Assembly: GCF_900188085.1 (NCBI RefSeq)
Contig: NZ_FZOU01000001.1
Span: forward strand, 930,001 to 994,000
Origin: Granulicella rosea
Lineage (GTDB): Bacteria > Acidobacteriota > Terriglobia > Terriglobales > Acidobacteriaceae
DNA: 64,000 nt
Reading direction: 5' to 3'
This document shows positions 47,242-56,762 of this stretch, one piece after another. The notes beneath the pieces are model-generated. The model saw only the letters and a program-made list of their open reading frames with translations. It searched no databases and was not told where the DNA came from. Within the stretch, counting starts at the first letter, position 1. Every line of letters starts with the position of its first letter. A program made the position numbers and the translations under genes.

Positions 47242-48840
47242 ATGTCCAAACTGCGGAATCAAAGCCCTATTCTGGCGGCGTGCGTACTGGGCGCGCTCAG
47301 TCAGGGAATCGCACAAAGATCGATCAGCCCTCCCCATCCGTTCAATGTGAAAGACGATTTCGCCATCACGCAATTCGGCGACGTCTACCGAAGTCCACGA
47401 GAAGACCTGGTCTTTTCGCCGAGCGGTCGGTGGTGCGTCGCCCACACCGTTTCCACCTCGCTGGAAAGAGGGGAGATCCGTGACTCTCTCCTCTTCTACG
47501 AGGTGCCGGAGGTCGGAAGATGGCTGGAGAACCCGGCGGTTCCTTCTGAACTCCGCCCGGCGTGGACGGTCGACGAGACCTCGAAGACTGCCTTTGCCGA
47601 TGCTCCGCTCATCAGCCAGATTCGATGGCTGCGTGATGACAAGGGCATTGCCTTCCTGGTTCGTACGGGTGCCGATGAGACCCGTCTCTCCCTCGCGCTG
47701 ATCGGCAAACGGCAAGTCACACGTCTCAGTCCCGAGTTTCGCCAGATGCTCTCATTCTCCGTGCAGGATGAGGCGCACTATGTCTTCACCGTGCCCAGCG
47801 CGGTGTCGCGCAGAAGTTTGCAGCAGGATATCGCGGCACCGTTCCGCGTGGGAACCGGCGAGTCGTTCAGTTCGTTGATGTTTCCCGGTCAAGCATCGGC
47901 GAATATCCAGAGAGCGGAGTTGTGGAGTGTAAACGGGAGTAGGCCCGCGATCGTGAAAGACGGAACGACCGGATCTCCGGTCGTTCTTTACGAAGACGGT
48001 ACTCGCGAACTCACACTTTCTCCCAATGGCAAGGCCGTCGTGACGCTCCGCCCCATCTCGAATGTACCGCTGGAGTGGGAGAATCTCTATCCGCCGCCGT
48101 TTCCAAACGATACCTATCGCGTACGGCCCGGCCCGCAGGATCTGTCGGCACCATTCGGCTGGTCGTACCTATCGGAGTATGTCGCCATCGATCTGCGATC
48201 AAGCACCGTCACCTCACTTGTTCAGGCGCCAGCAGCCTTGCGAGCGGGCTGGCAGGAAAGTGTGGCTTTGCCCTCGTGGTCGGACGATAGTGAGAGCGTC
48301 CTCCTACCTGGAACATTTCTCTCGCATGAGGAGACGACTGCCGGTCAACCCTGTATCGTGGTCGCTCGGATGCAGCACCATACATCCGAATGTGTCCGCC
48401 CCCTCCATGGAGAACTCGCAAAAGGCGCTGCTCCAGGATATGAACGCATCGACCGGGTCTCCTTTGCTTCGGGACATAGCGATCAGATCGTGACCGGTTC
48501 CGCCGACCATGAGCATGGAGGAGAAAGACAAACTCGTTACGCCCGGATCGCGCAGGGACATTGGATGATCGCTCCTGCGATCGCTTCGGAAGACGACGAG
48601 CGGATGAGGTTGCCCAATCTCACGATCCGAGGCGATATCTGGACTCCTCCGGTGCTGGTGGCAAAGGATCCGAAGAACGGAAGGACACGCACTGTCCTCG
48701 ATCCCAATCCTCTGTTGCGCAGCGTCGCACTTGGCAGTCCTGAGCTCTATCGGTGGACTGGCGGCCAAGATCGCGCGTGGCAGGGCAAACATCGCGTGCG
48801 ACGTCGCATTGCTTGGGTTGGCTCTACTCATTGCAATTGA
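47242..48840 (+). pseudogene. S9 prolyl-oligopeptidase-like gene truncated before the catalytic domain
   Basis: 532 residues with a short signal peptide. Residues about 40-500 match the beta-propeller half of the secreted S9 peptidases that follow TonB receptors in Acidobacteriota (DDFAITQFGDV, VFSPSGRWCVAHT, TRTVLDPNPLL, YRWTGGQDRAWQGK). The alpha/beta hydrolase domain with its Ser-Asp-His triad should follow WQGK, but the frame ends 17 residues later and no such domain is found downstream. The product, if made, would lack activity; it could still bind substrate. Confidence 0.75.
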
Positions 48841-49497
48841 TCGGAGGGGCTTCAGCGAAGGCGCTTCTGCTCGTACCTGAAGCAGCGCACTTTAGTCTGC
48901 CGAGCGGGCTGCGCGCCACAGACTCTGCGAATGGCAGTAGTCCATGAAGACTCTACCGAGAAAGCGTGACCGTCGGATGAGACTCAACTCAATCCAACGG
49001 GAGTTGTGGCAAGCACCGAATAATCGCTCAGTAAGGGTGTCTTGGGTCGAAAGAGACAGATTGCGTCTTCAAGAGCCCGAACTGCACTTCGAGGTGAGCG
49101 GAACGATCGTTACCCATCAGTTGGCCTTTGCTCTGAAAGAGCGGATAGGGTCGCGTGTCGGTTAGAACGAGCACTGCAGCCATGATGGGTAGATTCTGTT
49201 GGCCTTCATGCAACTGACTTATCTTGCGCCTCGTCGATCTGCAGCTATCTTTTTGCGTTAGGAGAGCGGTCGAGTCGAGTGCTTACTTCGACAAGATGCC
49301 CATAGCAAGCCCGCGATACCCGCTGCTTGGGAAAACGATTTCGCGTGGATGAGTTTGACCGTAAGGAATAGTCCTTGCACGGCGTCGTCGAGGATAGAAT
49401 GTGGGTGACATCGCTAGTTGGTTTCGCTAGAATCTGACCGATTTAGCTGCACCCGGCAGGGAAGTTCTCTGTTGTCATCCCTTTCATTGGAAAAAGC
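48841..49497. other. intergenic region after the truncated peptidase
   Basis: About 660 bases where the S9 catalytic domain should have been. A 73-residue plus frame (48944-49165) is open but carries no known motif. The catalytic domain was replaced or deleted rather than frameshifted, because GxSxGG or a His motif is absent in all three plus frames that I read. Confidence 0.35.
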
Positions 49498-49716
49498 ATG
49501 ATCGAGTGCAAGGAACTCACCAACAAAGTCGTGCGCCGCTTCGAGTTGTACGAAGATGGTGCCTACGGGCCTGAAATCTTTGTCGAATTTACCGATGGAA
49601 CGACGTTCTCAGCATGCCTGAGAAGTCAACTTTCGATCGAGGCAAAGTTCATGAGCGACGAAGGGGGAGAGCCGTGTGTCCTCCGTGATTACTCCACGCC
49701 CGCAACGGCGCGTTAG
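49498..49716 (+). CDS. small hypothetical protein, 72 residues
   Basis: A compact acidic protein with alternating strands (VVRRFELYEDGAYGPEIFVEFTDG), resembling small single-domain beta proteins. The site GGAAA precedes the ATG by a few bases. No signal or membrane segment and no family recognised. Confidence 0.5.
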   Translation: MIECKELTNKVVRRFELYEDGAYGPEIFVEFTDGTTFSACLRSQLSIEAKFMSDEGGEPCVLRDYSTPATAR

Positions 49717-49894
49717 TGTTCGGAAGTGGACTGCGGGCTCGCCGGCCTGAGAGTCATTCCATTTGGAAATGACCGAATCCCGGAATGGAATTGGACAATA
49801 TAAACTCCGCAAGGAATGCTATCTCGTAGAGCCCGATCAAATTATCAACCGCGATTGATCGCAAGGCTGTATCGCATCGGGCCCCGAGGTGAAC

Positions 49895-50680
49895 ATGGTA
49901 ATGCTTCTTCCAAGGAAACCCTCCCCTCCCTGGAGTCCGGAAGCCATGGCGATGGTGGTGCAGGCGAAGGTACTCTCCGGCAATAAGCTCGAACAGTTGG
50001 TGGTCCGGCTGCAACGGTACACGGGAAGGTCCAAAGAAGCGTGCTGGCGCTTCGTCATTCAATACGGTCTCAAGGGTCGCGCAGAACACCGACGATGGAC
50101 CGAGTCGGAGTTCGAAACTGTTCGCGAAGAGCTCGTAAAGCACCCGGTCGAAGAGGTCGCGCGGAAGTTGAATCGCAGCCCAAAGGCCATTCGCAATATG
50201 CTGATGCGGAATCACCTTAGCGTTCGCGAGATTCGCTGCGACCTCTTTTCTCTGGAGAGCTTGGCGACCGCACTCCATGTTCGAAAGTCTGAAGTTGTCG
50301 CATGGATCGAAAAGAGTTGGCTTCCAGCCGAGGTGACGCAACGAGGTAAGCGGCACTTCTACACAATCACGCCAGAGGGGCTGATGCATCTCTACAAGCA
50401 TCATCAACAGGATCTCTTGCGCCGCGGAATGCGAAATCAAGCTCTCTTCGAGGCCTACGTACAGTACTGTTATTCGCCCAAGCATACCGTGGGACAGCAG
50501 TTGCTGGAGGTCCGCCGTGATAAACGCGAGCGGACAGCTTACCTGGCAAGTCAGAACGCCGATAGCTCCTCAGACGGCGGAGAAGACGATGAGGAGGTAG
50601 AAGATGACGATCTTCAAGCAGAAAGCCGCCAAGTTGCCGAAGCAGATCGCAGGGCGCGAGAGGCATCATCGGACGACTGA
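49895..50680 (+). CDS. DNA-binding HTH protein with acidic tail
   Basis: 261 residues from the ATG at 49895 (GAGG five bases upstream). It has two helix-turn-helix-like segments: a SANT/Myb-like region (WTESEFETVREELVKHPVEEVARKLNRSPKAIRNML) and a MerR-like region (LATALHVRKSEVVAWIEKSWLP). The last 60 residues are strongly acidic (EDDEEVEDDD). Similar proteins occur near mobile DNA. It overlaps the next small gene by 77 bases in another frame. The target is unknown. Confidence 0.65.
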   Translation: MVMLLPRKPSPPWSPEAMAMVVQAKVLSGNKLEQLVVRLQRYTGRSKEACWRFVIQYGLKGRAEHRRWTESEFETVREELVKHPVEEVARKLNRSPKAIRNMLMRNHLSVREIRCDLFSLESLATALHVRKSEVVAWIEKSWLPAEVTQRGKRHFYTITPEGLMHLYKHHQQDLLRRGMRNQALFEAYVQYCYSPKHTVGQQLLEVRRDKRERTAYLASQNADSSSDGGEDDEEVEDDDLQAESRQVAEADRRAREASSDD

Positions 50681-50873
50681 GCTCTGTCCGTGTTGCGGCG
50701 CGGTCGTCCATCGCGAGATTTCGTCGGTTTGGGGCATCGTGAGAGATTCATTTGGAGCTGGCTTCTTCGTCTTATTCTGTGTGTTGTTCTGGAAGGGGGC
50801 GGAGACTTGGATTCCAAGACAAGCGGCTTGGATCGTGGCCCACTTCATTTTTCACGCCTCGATCAGAGGCTGA
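50604..50873 (+). CDS. small zinc-finger membrane protein
   Basis: 89 residues, start supported by AGGAGG 6 bases upstream even though it lies inside the acidic-tail region of the upstream gene. A CPCCG cluster (residues about 28-32) is followed by one or two transmembrane helices (FGAGFFVLFCVLFW and AAWIVAHFIF). Function unknown; the overlap implies translational coupling with the HTH gene. Confidence 0.55.
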   Translation: MTIFKQKAAKLPKQIAGRERHHRTTELCPCCGAVVHREISSVWGIVRDSFGAGFFVLFCVLFWKGAETWIPRQAAWIVAHFIFHASIRG

Positions 50874-51188
50874 AGTCTGTCAATGCTCCCTGCGGACACA
50901 CGCGCCCTTGACGATTGGACTCGAGAAGGTTGCATCGGCGAAAGGCTGCATGCAACCTCTGATAGGGGATTGGGCGCGCGCGTTTAGCGCACGAATTCAA
51001 GATGCTCCTCATCGCGGGCAAGCTATCGTCGATTATCTCGACATTTGCGGCCCAACTGAATTTGGTGGATTTACCATACTGAGAGCATGGCTGGTCCAGG
51101 TTCTTTACTGAGGTCGGAGATTTCCGCATGTTGCGAATGTCCGGCACTGAAATCTCCACGCGCCCTTCAGAGCTGCTCGGGACACGCA
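50874..51188. other. intergenic region upstream of the LysR gene
   Basis: About 315 bases without a supported gene. The LysR frame is open from 51087, but its first 34 codons lack family character. It likely carries the LysR promoter. Confidence 0.35.
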
Positions 51189-52172
51189 ATGGCAAGAAGC
51201 GAGATCAAATTGATGGAGGCGGCTATCGCTCTCGGCGAAGAGTTGAGTTTCGCTCGAGCGGCCTATCGTCTGGGAATTACTCAACCTACCCTGACCAAGC
51301 AGATCGCGGAATTGGAAAGTAGACTGGGTGCGATTCTCTTCGCTCGCAATCATCGGACCGTGATACTCAGCGAAATAGGACAGGCATTCCTCAAGGAAGC
51401 GCGTCTCTCGGTGCTTCACGCGGATCGGGCCCTCCAGGCAGTTCGCACCGCGAAAGAAGATGTCGAGGCGGTACTGAACGTCGGTCGGTCCCCTCATATG
51501 GATCCATTTCTTGTATCTACGCTACTCGAGATGCGAATGACAAAGTATCCGAAACTTCGGATAGAACTGCATACCCGGCTGGTCCATGAGCTGGTGCGTG
51601 ACGTTGAGACCGGAGTTCTCGATCTGGCTTTTCTAACCGAGCCTCCGGAAGCTCCGCTCTTGACGAAGATCAAAGTGGCGGAGGCGCCGTTCTATATTGC
51701 GATCTTGGGTACTGACCGACTAGTGGCCTATCCCGCTCTCCGTATGAAACAACTGGCGCAAAGACAGTGGGTGCTCTTCGAACGCCAGACTCATCCCATG
51801 CTCTACGAACGATTGTTGACTCTTGCCATAGAACAAAACGCAGCGCCAAGAGGCGTACATCATTTCATGGCGGTTGAAGAAGCCTACGCACTTTTGGAGG
51901 AGAACGAGAGTGTTGTGTTGCTGACCAAAGCCGACGCTTTGACTATTGCGCGCACCGGTGTGGCCGTGCGTCCTCTTGAAGAGGCTGCGCTTTGCATCAA
52001 GACCTACTTGGCGTCGCGATCCGACAATCATTCCAAACTCGTGAGCAGCGTCGTTCGAGCACTTATTCGCAAATTGGAGACCGTGCAGTTTACTTCGATG
52101 TCCCTGTTGCTGTGCGCGACCTCGCCGGTTGTGGGCGTCATTCCGGCGCAGGAAAAATATCCTGCTCGATGA
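51189..52172 (+). CDS. LysR-family transcriptional regulator
   Basis: 327 residues from the ATG at 51189 (MARSEIKLMEAAIALGE). Winged HTH residues about 16-60 (LSFARAAYRLGITQPTLTKQIAELESRLGAILF) are typical, followed by the periplasmic-binding-like effector domain (VGRSPHMDPFLVSTLLEM, VETGVLDLAFLTEPPE, ILGTDRLVAYPAL). The 30-residue tail after the effector domain is atypical. LysR regulators usually control a divergent gene, but none lies directly upstream, so the target is unclear. Confidence 0.88.
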   Translation: MARSEIKLMEAAIALGEELSFARAAYRLGITQPTLTKQIAELESRLGAILFARNHRTVILSEIGQAFLKEARLSVLHADRALQAVRTAKEDVEAVLNVGRSPHMDPFLVSTLLEMRMTKYPKLRIELHTRLVHELVRDVETGVLDLAFLTEPPEAPLLTKIKVAEAPFYIAILGTDRLVAYPALRMKQLAQRQWVLFERQTHPMLYERLLTLAIEQNAAPRGVHHFMAVEEAYALLEENESVVLLTKADALTIARTGVAVRPLEEAALCIKTYLASRSDNHSKLVSSVVRALIRKLETVQFTSMSLLLCATSPVVGVIPAQEKYPAR

Positions 52173-52317
52173 ACTCGACGATCTGGAGATTGACGGCTCC
52201 GGTGGAGCTACAGCTTGGACAGGCAATGATGCCCAGTGCGACAGCTTTGCCATCGATTTCTTCAAGGGGAATCGAGTGTCCGCACTGTGCGCACAAGTGA
52301 ACGCTCCTAAATTGCAT
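52138..52317 (-). CDS. small zinc-ribbon protein
   Basis: 59 residues from the ATG at 52317 (an upstream ATG at 52338 is possible). Two Cys pairs, CAQC and CPSC, separated by 25 residues form a zinc ribbon. Its 3' end overlaps the LysR 3' end on the other strand by 35 bases. Small ribbons of this sort recur in Acidobacteriota genomes; role unknown. Confidence 0.55.
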   Translation of the reverse strand: MQFRSVHLCAQCGHSIPLEEIDGKAVALGIIACPSCSSTGAVNLQIVEFIEQDIFPAPE

Positions 52318-52517
52318 TGCCACGTGCACCTCTTTCAATAGTTGTGGAAACAGATCCGCGCCGCATGTGAGTAGAACTCGGCGGGCCCATAGCAGTCACA
52401 GCGACTGTCTCGGTTCTATCGGTAGGCATTGTCGTCGGGGGCGAGGCAATCGGAGCACGATGACAAGAATTGCCAGTCCCATGAGCTAAACGTCCGACGG
52501 ACAGAAAAACCTTTCTG

Positions 52518-53024
52518 CTAAGGAGCGATTTCAATCGCTCCGATGCTGGGATGGGGTCCGCGTGCGCGGCCTAGGGCATCGGTGGGAACCATTCTTTTCA
52601 CATCTAGACCCGCTCCCCGCGCCGGTGATCTTGACAGCGGGGTAAGGTCGCTGATCCTTACGTTGCTAAGGCCATCAATATCGGGCTGCGAAATCAAGGG
52701 ATTCGCAATGATGCTCCCCGTTCCCATGACCGCATCTGCAGGTTTTGTGGACCATAGATTATGCGAAAATTCGACTCCCTCGCACACGGAGACGGAAGCA
52801 ATGGAGCCGTCGAAAACAAACAGGTTATTTATTGACCGGGTGTTTGAGTTGATAATCGGAACCGATCCTCCGATCCTCAGCCAACCGTTCACGACAGTGT
52901 TGTTCGCGATTGGGTCATCGACCAAGCCGCTGTTCGGCACCCCCGTCCACGGGAAGGCATCGATGACTCCGTTCTGGCAGACATTATCGATGATCACATT
53001 GTTGCGGGAGCATACTCCACGCAT
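52518..53024 (-). pseudogene. C-terminal fragment of a secreted parallel beta-helix protein
   Basis: The frame starts abruptly with NNVIIDNVCQNG and continues with beta-helix rungs (NNTVVNGWLRIGG, EFSHNLWSTK). The tail GTGSIIANPLI, RSPARGAGLDV, TDALGRARGPHPSIGAIE is the usual C-terminus of choice-of-anchor Q/right-handed beta-helix proteins. The signal peptide and most of the helix are missing, and 53025-53152 upstream holds nothing matching. It is a remnant of a polysaccharide-acting protein. Confidence 0.7.
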
Positions 53025-53152
53025 TCCTGATCGATGAGGGTTCTTACCTCCCGCTAAAGTCAGATCATTCCGTCTTTTCCTTTCGCCAGAGCGTGAACTA
53101 AAGACCGCTCATTGGCTCCATCCGCGCCAAATTGCGGCACACTTGCTGCGGC

Positions 53153-56100
53153 TTAGCGAGCCCCTGCCTTGCTATTCAACTGAACTGTCGAAGTAACTGC
53201 CACCGTCGACTCCCTAACGTTCCACCCGCGGACTCCGATCTTCAAGCCGGTGCTATCAGGAGGCACATTCGAAAAATGTATGGATACCGTCCTCGATTCG
53301 CCCGGAAGGAGCGAGACGTAATTGTCCGAGTAATAGGCGGGGAGAACTCGACTCCCGTCGCCGCGTTCCAGCGTGGCCTTGATGGCAAGCGCCGCTGTGC
53401 TCTGATGATTGGAGAGAGTCACGGTGATGACCCGCTCTTTGGCGGTCTCATGAGTTTCAGCTGCTAACTCGCGCGTTTGGACGGCCAATGTATTTTCTGG
53501 AAGATCGAGAAGCTTTCGATAGGAGGCGCTCTTCGGACCAAGCCAGTAGAAGTTATCTGCAAGAAGAGCTTCGTTCGCGTCGCGCAGTTCAAGCCGAATA
53601 AGCGCAACGTCCGCATTTTTGAAGATCGCCGGCAGATCGAGTTGGCCTGCCTCTGTGGTTGCATCGCTGTCTGCATGCAGTACTTTGCTGAGCTGCGCTA
53701 GGCGCTGGTTGGACAACGAATAGGCCGCTGCCAGAACGTGGAGGCCGTTCTCCTCCGTTCGGGTTGTGTTCACGATCGCGATTGTGCCGTCAGAAGGATC
53801 CATCTGCACATGCAAAGGAGCATTGGCGCGCCGAATCGCGTAGAAGGAAGCTTGGGTGTCGTAGTCAGAGCTGTACATCTGCCACATGACGCTCGGCCAC
53901 GAAGGGTGAGTCATCCAGATCATGCGGCCACTGTTTGGCCGCCATAGATGTTGATAGAACCCCTCGAAGATTGCCTGGTGATCGACGAGGTTGAACATCT
54001 GGATTCTGCGCTCGAACTCGTTGAGAGAAGTTGAAGGGCCAAACTGCCTCTCCATTTCCTTCATCAGTTCGTGAGTGTCTCCTCCAGCCTGTTGATGCCA
54101 GTCGTGATAGGCCCAGTTGTCACTGATTGGCCATTGGTCGGCGGTGGGCATGCTTGACATGAAAGCCTCGCGGGTCGGAAACGAAGAGATGCCGAGTTCG
54201 ACTGAAAATCCACGATTCGAACGGGTGAAATATAACTGCGGGTCGGTCCAGCTGTAGGGACCGCTTGGACGCAAGTTGATTGCAATGGAGCTGGGCAGAT
54301 ACAGGCGAGCTCCATCTTCCTGAGCGAAGATATCAATCAAGCCACGGTTAAGAACCGGTTGTGGCACGCCCTCGTTGCGGCCGCACCAGAGAACGATCGA
54401 GGGGTGATTGCGAAATCGCTGCACAGTATCGCGCGCGTTGTCGAGAAAGAGTTTGGTATCGTCGGCTTCCGCGTTGTAGTTTTGTGTCGATTCCCAGAAA
54501 TCATTCCATACCATCAGGCCGTACTCGTCGGCAAGCTGGTAGAAGACCTCTTCCGTATTTTGACCCACCCAATTTCGAATGATGTTGAGATTGGCCTCTC
54601 GATGCAGACGAAAGTATGGCTCAAGCCGGTCGCGAGTGACGCGCTTCATCGCGTCGTCCAATCCCCAGTTGCCGCCGCGAGCCGCTATTCTGACGCCGTT
54701 AACCTTAATGACAAGGTCGGTCATTCCAGGCTCGTTCTTCACCGGCAAGATTGAGTCTGTGGCTTCGGCGCGAGGATCGATGGTGGCGGCCCAGCCGCCC
54801 TCGGTTTGCCGTAAAGCTTCATGATTGACGAGAACGGGGTTGAACTTCTTCGCCATGGTTCTCTGGGGCAAAGCTTCTACTCGATCCAAACGGCCTGCAG
54901 CATCGAAGAGACTGAGCTCGTAGCTTACTTCGCGTATACCGAAGGTGACTGTCCGGCTATCTTCCACGATTCCGGCGGATTCGATATGAAGCTTGAGATG
55001 ATACAAGTCCGGGCTGCCGTAGCCGTTAGGCCACCACAAACGAGGATGCAGCAGATGAAGCTGTGGGAAGCGTTCCTTATCCAGCACGATCTCTTTGGTG
55101 CCCGGTTTGATGCTGATGGGCAGACGAAGACTGACGCCTTCGAATTCAGCGACGAGCGAGACGTTCTGCGTTGTGTCTGCGATATTGCGTGCCGGTACAC
55201 GGATGCTTACGTCGGCAGTGCTGATGTCCGGTAGCGGGAGAGTGGTCGTCACCTGTGGATCGCCGAGCTGGATCTCGCCGGAGTTACGAAGTATGACAGG
55301 TTGCCAAATTCCCGTCTCTCTGTCCCGAATAGCTGGCAGCCAATCCCAACCTTCGGAGCAAATGAAAGTCGGGCCATCGATCGCCATTATGCCGCCGTTT
55401 TCACCCGGGCCGGCCAACAGCGAGGCCTCCTGCGGAATGCCAGGATGCGGTGGCGGCGATACGAGCACAGCGAGAGCGTTGTGGCCTGCTTTTAGCTTGC
55501 CGGATACGTCGAAGACTCCCCGATTGAAGGCGCCACGAATCGAGCCAAGCCTCTGTCCGTTAAGCCAGATCTCCGCCTCGTAGTTGATCCCTGCGAAAAC
55601 CAGTTGCCGACGCGCAGTTGAGCGGGACGGGCTTTCAAACTCCACACGATACCAATATTGTTGTTTGTTGAGAGACTCGGGGATAGAAAGATTATTCAGC
55701 CCGAAGGTGGGGTCTGGGAAGATGCCTCGATCAACGAGGGTGGTAAGGACCGTTCCAGGTTCGGTTGCTCGAAGCCAGGTACGGTCATCGAAGCCAGGTT
55801 TCGAAACGACTAGGCCTGAGAGAGAATTTGCAGGAACCGCTACGTCGTACAACAACTTCCAGTTTGCGGCGATCTGCCAGGAGCCGTCGGGTTCGGCCAG
55901 CAGTGAGGACTTCGCTATCGGGACAGGGCGCTCGACTGGCGCCAAGTGCAGGGAACCATGAGGCATCATCTCGGGTGGCTGAGGCGCGATGTAGCCCAGT
56001 TGCTGCTTCGTCTGAAGATGCCAGGATTTGGCATTTTCTTCGAAGACACCTGCGCCAAGTTGAGGGCCGTGCCGATAAAGCGTACGTATCTCGTCCGTTC

Positions 56101-56650
56101 CGAGTGCGCCCGCTATCGCACCGAAAGCAATCTTTCCGTCAAACCTCGTCTCCTGCACGGAAACAGGTGTCGGCCCAAGAGTGAGTTCGTTGGAATCTTG
56201 ACCGAACTCCATCGACATCGAACATGCCGGTTCACCGTCGACAAGTAAGTCTAACTTCTCATCATGATAGACACTCGCAATCAGATGCCATGCAGACGGC
56301 GTGAGAACAGAGGGATCTTCACAGATCTTTCCGGATGTGGCCCGAACGGCCGCATGTCCTGCTGTCAAGAGAAGAGGGGCCACAAAACCGTTCGCGGGCT
56401 TTCCGATGCCTGCGATCGTCGCGGTCTGTAGAGGCGCAAGTGGTTCGAGCTGCACCCAAGCCCACTCGGTCCAGCCTTTAGGCTGAACGATGTCTACAGG
56501 CATCTGCTTTGAGAGTGCAGGTCCGCCGGGGAGGATGTGAGCAAGGTATGGCCCCACTTGGGGAGGGGGAGTTTGCGTCTGAGCGTATGTGACCTGTGCG
56601 AATGGCGTGACGAACGCGACGATGGTCGCCAAGTAACGGTGTCTCAACAT
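53153..56650 (-). CDS. secreted GH2 exo-beta-glycosidase with N-terminal LamG-like domain
   Basis: 1165 residues with a Sec signal (YLATIVAFVTPFAQVTYAQ). An N-terminal concanavalin-like (LamG) domain (about 40-210; HLIASVYHDEKLDLLVDGE) precedes the GH2 sugar-binding, Ig and barrel domains. Barrel marks: NIIRNWVGQN, DEYGLMVWNDFWES, LWCGRNEG with the acid/base Glu and VELGISSFPT with the likely nucleophile Glu. The closest known activities are exo-beta-D-glucosaminidase and beta-mannosidase; the choice is not certain. It is last in the five-gene enzyme run. The protein is longer than common GH2 because of the LamG domain. Confidence 0.85.
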   Translation of the reverse strand: MLRHRYLATIVAFVTPFAQVTYAQTQTPPPQVGPYLAHILPGGPALSKQMPVDIVQPKGWTEWAWVQLEPLAPLQTATIAGIGKPANGFVAPLLLTAGHAAVRATSGKICEDPSVLTPSAWHLIASVYHDEKLDLLVDGEPACSMSMEFGQDSNELTLGPTPVSVQETRFDGKIAFGAIAGALGTDEIRTLYRHGPQLGAGVFEENAKSWHLQTKQQLGYIAPQPPEMMPHGSLHLAPVERPVPIAKSSLLAEPDGSWQIAANWKLLYDVAVPANSLSGLVVSKPGFDDRTWLRATEPGTVLTTLVDRGIFPDPTFGLNNLSIPESLNKQQYWYRVEFESPSRSTARRQLVFAGINYEAEIWLNGQRLGSIRGAFNRGVFDVSGKLKAGHNALAVLVSPPPHPGIPQEASLLAGPGENGGIMAIDGPTFICSEGWDWLPAIRDRETGIWQPVILRNSGEIQLGDPQVTTTLPLPDISTADVSIRVPARNIADTTQNVSLVAEFEGVSLRLPISIKPGTKEIVLDKERFPQLHLLHPRLWWPNGYGSPDLYHLKLHIESAGIVEDSRTVTFGIREVSYELSLFDAAGRLDRVEALPQRTMAKKFNPVLVNHEALRQTEGGWAATIDPRAEATDSILPVKNEPGMTDLVIKVNGVRIAARGGNWGLDDAMKRVTRDRLEPYFRLHREANLNIIRNWVGQNTEEVFYQLADEYGLMVWNDFWESTQNYNAEADDTKLFLDNARDTVQRFRNHPSIVLWCGRNEGVPQPVLNRGLIDIFAQEDGARLYLPSSIAINLRPSGPYSWTDPQLYFTRSNRGFSVELGISSFPTREAFMSSMPTADQWPISDNWAYHDWHQQAGGDTHELMKEMERQFGPSTSLNEFERRIQMFNLVDHQAIFEGFYQHLWRPNSGRMIWMTHPSWPSVMWQMYSSDYDTQASFYAIRRANAPLHVQMDPSDGTIAIVNTTRTEENGLHVLAAAYSLSNQRLAQLSKVLHADSDATTEAGQLDLPAIFKNADVALIRLELRDANEALLADNFYWLGPKSASYRKLLDLPENTLAVQTRELAAETHETAKERVITVTLSNHQSTAALAIKATLERGDGSRVLPAYYSDNYVSLLPGESRTVSIHFSNVPPDSTGLKIGVRGWNVRESTVAVTSTVQLNSKAGAR

Positions 56651-56762
56651 ATACGCTCCTTAGCAGCTTTCCTCGATGAGTGCTTCGCAAAGACAACAAA
56701 GTGTTAGGGTCTTGTTCTTAGAGCAACCAGTTCCCGCCATAACGAATCGGTTCGGCCTTTCG

